Source of the DNA: JBHFEI01 sp041928815
GTDB taxonomy: Bacteria; Pseudomonadota; Alphaproteobacteria; Rhizobiales; Rhizobiaceae
NCBI RefSeq assembly: GCF_041928815.1
Contig: NZ_JBHFEI010000004.1
Span: 306,493 to 370,492 of the forward strand
Direction of reading: 5' to 3'
DNA length: 64,000 nt
The notes under the pieces were generated by a model, which did not search any database, was not told the origin of the DNA, and was given only the letters and a program-made list of their open reading frames with translations. The translations under genes were made by a program, and so were the position numbers. Positions 58,961 to 64,000 of this stretch are shown here, piece after piece (the first letter of the stretch is position 1; every line of letters begins with the position of its first letter).

Positions 58961-59768
58961 GTAAGCGGTGTTATCAGGCCACCGGGTTGGCTTCTGGCTG
59001 CTCGACACAGGCTCAGGGCCGTAGGTCATCGATCTGGCTAGTGGGATGTCCATTGACGATCCTGGTGATGACGTCTGTCAGGTAGGCTATTGGCTTGACG
59101 CTGTTGAGCTTGGCGGTTTCGATGGCGATGCGATGGTGGCGCAGTGTTCAGCGCCCTTCTCGGAAGAAGCGAACAACGCATTCTTCCGATTGAGAGCGAT
59201 CGGCCTGATTGAACATTTGACGGTGTTGGAGTCGATTTCGATGCGGCCGTCTTCGATGAAGCGGGTCGGCCCGTCCCGGCGCGAGAGCGTGTCGCGGATG
59301 GCTTCGGCAGGCTTGGTCTTCTGGCTGATGAGTTTGCGTTGCTCGGTCAGCCAGGTGCGAGGTCATCGGCGATCGGTCGGCTCTTTTCCTGCCGGAAAGC
59401 GCGGCGTTCCTCGTGGGGCCTGCCCCGGATACTTTCCTCGACCTGATAGAGTTCGGCGATGCGCCTGCGCGCTTGGCTGGCAATCGGCGCCGGCCCGGCG
59501 GCGGCGAGCTCGTAGAAACGACGGCGCCCATGGCTCCGGCAGAAGGCCAAGGACACGCGGTTGCCGGCGGCGAGCGCCCGATAGCCGACCTATCCGCCCA
59601 CCTATAGGACGCCGACAAAACCATTGAGGTGCGCCATCGGCCGTTCGCTCCTGCGATCGGGCGCATAGACACAGACGACACCCGGCGGGTCGCCTCCCTG
59701 CCATGGCCTGTCATCGCGAACATAGGCCCATAACTGCCCGGTCGGCGGCATGGGCCGTGCAGGTTCGT
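58961..59768 (-). mobile_element. IS66-family element remnant with one terminus
   Basis: GTAAGCGGTGTTATCAGGCC at 58961-58980 matches the GTAAGCG start typical of IS66-family terminal repeats. The C-terminal part of the IS66 transposase follows on the minus strand. The left portion of the element, the small accessory orfs and the other terminus are missing, so it is a decayed fragment. Confidence 0.75.
59013..59768 (-). pseudogene. IS66 transposase (TnpC) fragment, frameshifted
   Basis: Translating the minus strand gives the IS66 transposase pieces in order: GQLWAYVRDDRPWQGGDPPG, RPMAHLNGFVGVL, YRALAAGNRVSLAFCRSHGR, RRFYELAAAGPAPIASQARR, WLTEQRKLISQKTKPAEAIR, EIDSNTVKCSIRPIALNRKN, and a tail ending PTSQIDDLRP before a stop at 59013. 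In-frame TAG codons occur near 59590-59605 and a frameshift near 59360. The N-terminal half is absent. The gene cannot make a functional transposase. Confidence 0.82.
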
Positions 59769-60029
59769 AAAACAGGATTGAAGAATATGTCGAGCGTCAA
59801 TCAGCCTGCTTCAGTACTGGCACCAGGGTGATCGAGAGGCGAGGCCCGCCGCATTGCCCGACAACGTCCAAGGGAGGTCCAAGGGCATTCAGAAGGAGCC
59901 GGGACCAGTGCTGCCGCCATGGATCACGATCCGGACAACGCCGGAGCTGGGTGCGGCCGGCGGGCAACGATGATTGAAAGCGCGACGGCGGGCATGTAGA
60001 AGTGGGACATAGCGGTCTGGAGACGTGGA

Positions 60030-60734
60030 ATGCAGGCACGAACCCGTCGGAAATGCGCGCTGATCGTCGGCGCGTCACGGGGTCTCGGTCTCGGCCTTGT
60101 CCGAGAATATCTTGCCCGCGGCTGGGATGTGATCGCCACCGCGCGCGACGAGAAGGGAGACGCAGCGCTCGCCGCACTGGCGGCCGCGCAGCCTTCCCGG
60201 CTTTCCGTTCTCAGGATGGATGTCACCATGCCGGCGGACATCGCCGCGGCGATGTCCTGCCTTGGCCCGGAACGGCTCGACGTGCTGTTCGTCAATGCAG
60301 GGATCTCCGGTGACCCCGACGCGGCTGTGGAAACGGTCTCGGAGGAGGATTTCGCCTTCGTGATGCGAACGAACGCCCATGCACCGCTTGAGGTCGTCTC
60401 CGGCCTTCTCAGCGCCGTCAAGACGGAGGGAACCGTTGCCGTCATGTCGTCGAACATGGGCAGCGTCAGCGGGAACCACGGCATGGGCTGGGAGCTCTAT
60501 CGCGCGAGCAAGGCGGCGTTGAACCAGCTCATGCGCAGCTTCCATGCGCGCCAGGCGGATCGTCGGACCTACCTTGTCGTGTCACCCGGCTGGGTACGCA
60601 CCGACATGGGCGGCAGCGACGCTCCCCTCTCTGTCGAGGAAAGCGTGCGCGGAATGATCGAGACATTGGATCTCCGGCGGGGCAGAGCGGGGATCGACTT
60701 CGTCGACTACGCCAACCGCGACGTCCCATGGTAG
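60030..60734 (+). CDS. SDR family NAD(P)-dependent oxidoreductase
   Basis: The 234-residue short-chain dehydrogenase has the cofactor motif LIVGASRGLGLGLVREYL (TGxxxGxG type with Val for Thr), the DVT acidic motif, NAG in LFVNAGISGD, Ser in VMSSNMGSVSG and the catalytic Y-x3-K in YRASKAALNQ. The pattern LNQLMRSFHARQ resembles the C-factor (CsgA)-like branch. The substrate is unknown. It sits between the IS66 remnant and the large RTX gene, in accessory DNA. Confidence 0.88.
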   Translation: MQARTRRKCALIVGASRGLGLGLVREYLARGWDVIATARDEKGDAALAALAAAQPSRLSVLRMDVTMPADIAAAMSCLGPERLDVLFVNAGISGDPDAAVETVSEEDFAFVMRTNAHAPLEVVSGLLSAVKTEGTVAVMSSNMGSVSGNHGMGWELYRASKAALNQLMRSFHARQADRRTYLVVSPGWVRTDMGGSDAPLSVEESVRGMIETLDLRRGRAGIDFVDYANRDVPW

Positions 60735-61028
60735 ACCGGTGCGGCCGGGTGCGTAAGGCGCCGGCGGACATACCACCCGTTTTCTTCACGTCAGCGCTCA
60801 GGCCGCATTGATCCCGCGCTGCTCTTGCTGAAGGAAGAGAGCCAGTCGAGCTCGATCTGGACGCCGACAAGGGGGATGGCTGCGAGACGCTCTGAGCGGG
60901 AACACTCCCGCCGCGCCAAGGATGCAACCCAAAAGAGACTTTCCCGCTGCGCATCTTGCTGGCATTGTGTGGGCGAGAGCAGAGCCAGGCAATCACAACC
61001 GAGCCGCATCACAGACAGGGAGGGGAGC

Positions 61029-63827
61029 ATGGCGACGATCTATGGGACGAACGCAAGTGACGTTCGCACCGGCACCATGGGGCGCGACGTGATCTATGGC
61101 TGGTCGATCGGCGGTGACAAGACGAGCGATCTGGGCGACGACATCCTGAACGGCCTCGGCGAGGCCGACGTCATCCATGGCGGCGGCGGCAACGATACGA
61201 TCGATGGCGGCTCAGGCTACGACCTTCTTTACGGCGACAGCGGGGACGATACGATCCGTACCGGTGCGGGCAGCAACGTCCTGGGTGGTTCCGCCTGGGG
61301 TGGCACCGGCGACGACATGCTGATCGGCAGCGATGACCATCCGGACAACCTTTTCGGCGAGGATGGTAACGACACGCTTCTCGGGGGCGGGGGCAATGAC
61401 ACGCTGAAGGACGGTGCTTATGGCGACGCCGCTTCGAACGACATTCTGAGGGGCGGGGAGGGTGACGACAGGATCGAATCCTACGGAGGGGTTGATACGA
61501 TCGATGGCGGTTCCGGCGCCGATTTTCTCCAGTTTGAACGGGCGGCAGCGATAAACGCCATCACCCTCACGCTCGTCGCAACCAACAGCGTGGCGACCTT
61601 CATCGGCGACGGAACAACGGTCGTCGGGGTGGAGACCTTCTCGATCACAACCGGCTCGGGTGCCGACATTGTCAACATCGCCATTGCCGGAGGCAGCCGG
61701 GTTTCGAGCGCCGAGGGCAATGACCGCATCTTCACCGGAAACGGCGACGACGCTGTGTTCTGCGGCGAGGGCAACGATACGGTCTATGCCGGTGGTGGCA
61801 GTGACTACCTTGTCGGCGACGGGGGAGACGACAGGCTCTATGGGCAAGACGGACACGACACGCTGCGCGAGGGCAGCGAGGGATGGACGACCGACAACGA
61901 CATCATGGATGGCGGCGCAGGCGACGACCTCATTCAATCCTGGCGCGGCCGGGACACCGTGGATGGCGGCGCGGACATTGATCACCTGACCCTCGACCGA
62001 ACCTCGGCAACGACCGATCTCATCTTCATCATGACCTCGATCGACAGCGTCACGACGCTGGTCGGCGACGGGACCACCGTCGTCAATGTCGAGAAATTCC
62101 GGATCGCCCTTGGCGCGGGCAATGACACGATCGTCCTGCTCGAGGGCGACCACCGGATCCATGGCGGGGCCGGCAATGTTGCGTTGAGTGTCGGCTTCGG
62201 GTCAGCCATCCTCATGGGCGAGGCCGGCGACGATGTGCTTCGGCTGAGCGACGGCGGCGGTACGGCCGACGGGGGCGCCGGCAACGATACCGTGATCGGC
62301 GGTGCCGGCGCGGATATCCTCAGTTCGGGGGGTGGCATCGACACGATCGAAGGCAGGGGCGGCGGTGATCGCATCTCGTCCTCCCACGTCGACGACGTCA
62401 TCGATGGCGGAGCAGGGATGGATGTGCTGACCGCCAGCTGGGTCAGTGCCGATGCCGGAATTGTTTTTCTCTATGAAGGAACAGGGGCCAACGACGCGGC
62501 AGGGAACACCGTTACGATCCGGAACATCGAACAGTTCAGGATCTACGGCGGCAGCTTTTCCGATCACCTCAGGACAGGCGGCCTCGACGACACCCTCTCC
62601 GGCGGTGGCGGCAACGACATTCTGGAGGGCGGCGCCGGGTTTGACCTTCTCGATGGCGGCGCTGGCAACGATGTCCTCCATCTCGGCGCCGGCGGAGGAG
62701 TTGCCGAGGGCGGATCGGGCAACGATGTCTATGTCCTGACCGGCAATGCGCAGGTAGACAGGGTCTCGGAGGAACTGGGAGGCGGGATCGACGAAGTTCG
62801 CGTCAACTACACCTATACGCTGATCGAGTATCGCTTTTCCGGTTCGCTGTTTGAAAACCTGACGCTGACGGGCAACCGCGCCATTGACGGGCGAGGCAAC
62901 AGCGGCGCCAACGTCATGAAAGGCAACGGCGCGTCGAACTGGCTGAAGGGTGAGGCCGGCAACGATGTCCTCGACGGACGCGCCGGCGCCGACGTCATGA
63001 GCGGCGACAAGGGCGACGATACGTTTTATGTCGACAATGTCGGCGACCGGGTTATCGAGGCGACCGGCAACGGCACCGATCTCGTCTATGCCTCTGTTTC
63101 CTTTTCTCTTTCCGGACAGGCAATCGAGAAGCTGACGCTGACGGGCGAGGCCGACATCGACGCCAGGGGCAATTCGGGCGCCAACACCATCACCGGCAAT
63201 CGCGGCAACAACCTCATCGACGGCGGGGTCAATGCTGATGTGATGCGCGGCGGAGCGGGCGACGACTCCTATCTCGTCGAGCATGTCCGCGACAAGGTGA
63301 TCGAGAAAGCAGGAGAGGGACACGACACGGTGCGCAGCACCGTCGGCTTCTCGCTCGCCGGCCAAGACATCGAGGATCTCGTGCTGGTCGGCACCGGATC
63401 GGTCAGGGCGGTCGGCAACTCCCTTGCCAACACGATCACTGGCAACGGGGCGGACAATCTCATCGATGGCGGGTTGAGGTCGGACACGCTGACAGGTGGC
63501 GGCGGAATGGACGTCTTTGCCTTCACCACCCGGCCGAGCGGGGCCAATCGCGATCGCATCACGGATTTCTCGTCGGCGGATGACACACTGGAACTCGGCG
63601 CGGACGTCTTCATCGGGTTGACCAGGGGGCAACTGGATGCGGACGCGTTCAAGGACACCGGCAGCCCCGGAGCGACGGTCGATGCAAGCGACCGCATCCT
63701 CTACAACAGCAGGACGGGTGCATTGTTCTACGACCGGGATGGCAGCGGCAGCGACCATGCCGCCGTGCAGTTTGCCACGCTGCTCAACAGGGCCGCTGTC
63801 AGCCATCTGGACTTTTCCATCATCTAA
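61029..63827 (+). CDS. Large RTX calcium-binding protein, type I secretion candidate
   Basis: The ATG at 61029 follows AGGGAGGGGAG. The 932-residue protein is almost entirely RTX-type repeats (GGxGxDxUx), starting near residue 45 (GGGGNDTIDGGSGYDLLYGD). Repeat blocks alternate with short beta modules such as ITLTLVATNSVATFIGDGTT, which recurs near residue 340 as LIFIMTSIDSVTTLVGDGTT. Later modules carry ENLTLTGNRAIDGRGNSGAN repeats found in rhizobial secreted proteins. The C-terminus (TDFSSADDTLELGADVF; NSRTGALFYDRDGSGSDHAA; HLDFSII) is a typical type I secretion tail. No catalytic domain is seen, so it is probably a surface or matrix protein. No transporter genes are nearby. Confidence 0.9.
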   Translation: MATIYGTNASDVRTGTMGRDVIYGWSIGGDKTSDLGDDILNGLGEADVIHGGGGNDTIDGGSGYDLLYGDSGDDTIRTGAGSNVLGGSAWGGTGDDMLIGSDDHPDNLFGEDGNDTLLGGGGNDTLKDGAYGDAASNDILRGGEGDDRIESYGGVDTIDGGSGADFLQFERAAAINAITLTLVATNSVATFIGDGTTVVGVETFSITTGSGADIVNIAIAGGSRVSSAEGNDRIFTGNGDDAVFCGEGNDTVYAGGGSDYLVGDGGDDRLYGQDGHDTLREGSEGWTTDNDIMDGGAGDDLIQSWRGRDTVDGGADIDHLTLDRTSATTDLIFIMTSIDSVTTLVGDGTTVVNVEKFRIALGAGNDTIVLLEGDHRIHGGAGNVALSVGFGSAILMGEAGDDVLRLSDGGGTADGGAGNDTVIGGAGADILSSGGGIDTIEGRGGGDRISSSHVDDVIDGGAGMDVLTASWVSADAGIVFLYEGTGANDAAGNTVTIRNIEQFRIYGGSFSDHLRTGGLDDTLSGGGGNDILEGGAGFDLLDGGAGNDVLHLGAGGGVAEGGSGNDVYVLTGNAQVDRVSEELGGGIDEVRVNYTYTLIEYRFSGSLFENLTLTGNRAIDGRGNSGANVMKGNGASNWLKGEAGNDVLDGRAGADVMSGDKGDDTFYVDNVGDRVIEATGNGTDLVYASVSFSLSGQAIEKLTLTGEADIDARGNSGANTITGNRGNNLIDGGVNADVMRGGAGDDSYLVEHVRDKVIEKAGEGHDTVRSTVGFSLAGQDIEDLVLVGTGSVRAVGNSLANTITGNGADNLIDGGLRSDTLTGGGGMDVFAFTTRPSGANRDRITDFSSADDTLELGADVFIGLTRGQLDADAFKDTGSPGATVDASDRILYNSRTGALFYDRDGSGSDHAAVQFATLLNRAAVSHLDFSII

Positions 63828-63836
63828 GTACGTCGC

Positions 63837-63861
63837 GCTCCAACGGGCAGCCGCTTGGAGC
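63837..63861. repeat. Inverted repeat after the large RTX gene
   Basis: GCTCCAA (63837-63843) and TTGGAGC (63855-63861) pair perfectly, 10 bp after the stop. No T-run follows, so its role as terminator is uncertain. Confidence 0.45.
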
Positions 63862-63943
63862 CCGTCCGGGAAAACAACCGAGGCTCTAATCGCAACCGGA
63901 TGAAAGTTCAGTGGCAGGTCACTGGGAATTCGGGTGTTGCGGC

Positions 63944-64000
63944 ATGACCTGCTGGCGACGGTTGCGCGACTGGCAGGCCGCGGCGTCTGGGCGAAGCTGC
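63944..64000 (+). pseudogene. IS5-type transposase fragment at the window edge
   Basis: The sequence encodes MTCWRRLRDWQAA, a piece characteristic of IS5 (IS427-like) transposases. One base seems to be missing before the continuation GVWAKL, which appears in the next frame. Only this short fragment is in the window, so completeness to the right is unknown. Confidence 0.4.

Noticed and set aside
59797..60177. Minus-strand frame left of the SDR gene
   Set aside because: Mostly antisense to the SDR start and non-coding in composition; no motif recognised.
61029..63827. Repetitive DNA that could suggest a CRISPR array or satellite
   Set aside because: The periodicity is that of glycine/aspartate nonapeptides in one open reading frame, not of direct repeats with unique spacers.

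Overview
The window looks like chromosomal DNA of a high-GC alphaproteobacterium of the order Hyphomicrobiales (Rhizobiales). The evidence is gene content and order: bpt, RDD protein, hemB, a DUF6163 protein, ldtR, an L,D-transpeptidase, glyA, nrdR, ribD, ribE, ribH, nusB, hppA, bamE, ubiquinol-cytochrome c chaperone, DUF177, plsX, fabH, ihfA and merR follow one another as in rhizobial backbones. An Omp25-type porin, a DUF1236 protein and HdaA with a clamp-binding N-terminus fit the same group. The genus cannot be fixed from the sequence alone.

Layout. 1-1275: a partial ABATE/CGNR-type regulator and a lone LivH-like permease diverge around a perfect 28-bp palindrome. 1295-5525: leftward run of SDR, uvrC, pgsA, moaD and moaE with stop/start overlaps. 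5894-12765: porin, GrpB-like protein, GST, a lipoprotein RNase T2 with a secreted partner, rlmJ, a molybdopterin oxidoreductase and a Nudix hydrolase. 12827-23801: alpha/beta hydrolase, purM-purN, AI-2E-type permease, hdaA, ppk, ppx, a small RTX protein and rnd; two copies of a dispersed hairpin repeat lie here. 23923-34319: MFS transporter, diguanylate cyclase, aspS, DUF1236 protein, SulP transporter, creD and a large exported protein of unknown role. 34555-40096: parC, a Doc/AbrB toxin-antitoxin pair, bpt and two EamA transporters. 40451-57949: the conserved housekeeping block (heme, cell-wall remodelling, one-carbon, riboflavin, transcription, pyrophosphatase, envelope assembly and fatty acid/phospholipid synthesis). 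57950-64000: accessory DNA with small unknown proteins, an IS66 remnant, an SDR, a 932-residue RTX protein and an IS5-type fragment at the edge.

Links between genes. ppk and ppx make and degrade polyphosphate. plsX and fabH feed phospholipid and fatty-acid synthesis, and pgsA uses the product. ldtR probably controls the adjacent L,D-transpeptidase. nrdR-ribD-ribE and ribH-nusB are translationally coupled runs. moaD and moaE make molybdopterin, which the oxidoreductase at 9989 would need.

The least explained signals are not protein genes: the 28-bp palindrome at 322-349, a perfect 14-bp inverted repeat between the diguanylate cyclase and aspS (27153-27189), a three-hairpin sRNA-like stretch ending in a terminator (29671-29787), and the structured SulP leader after it. 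No tRNA, rRNA or CRISPR array was seen. All functional names come from motif recognition by eye; no database search was run.
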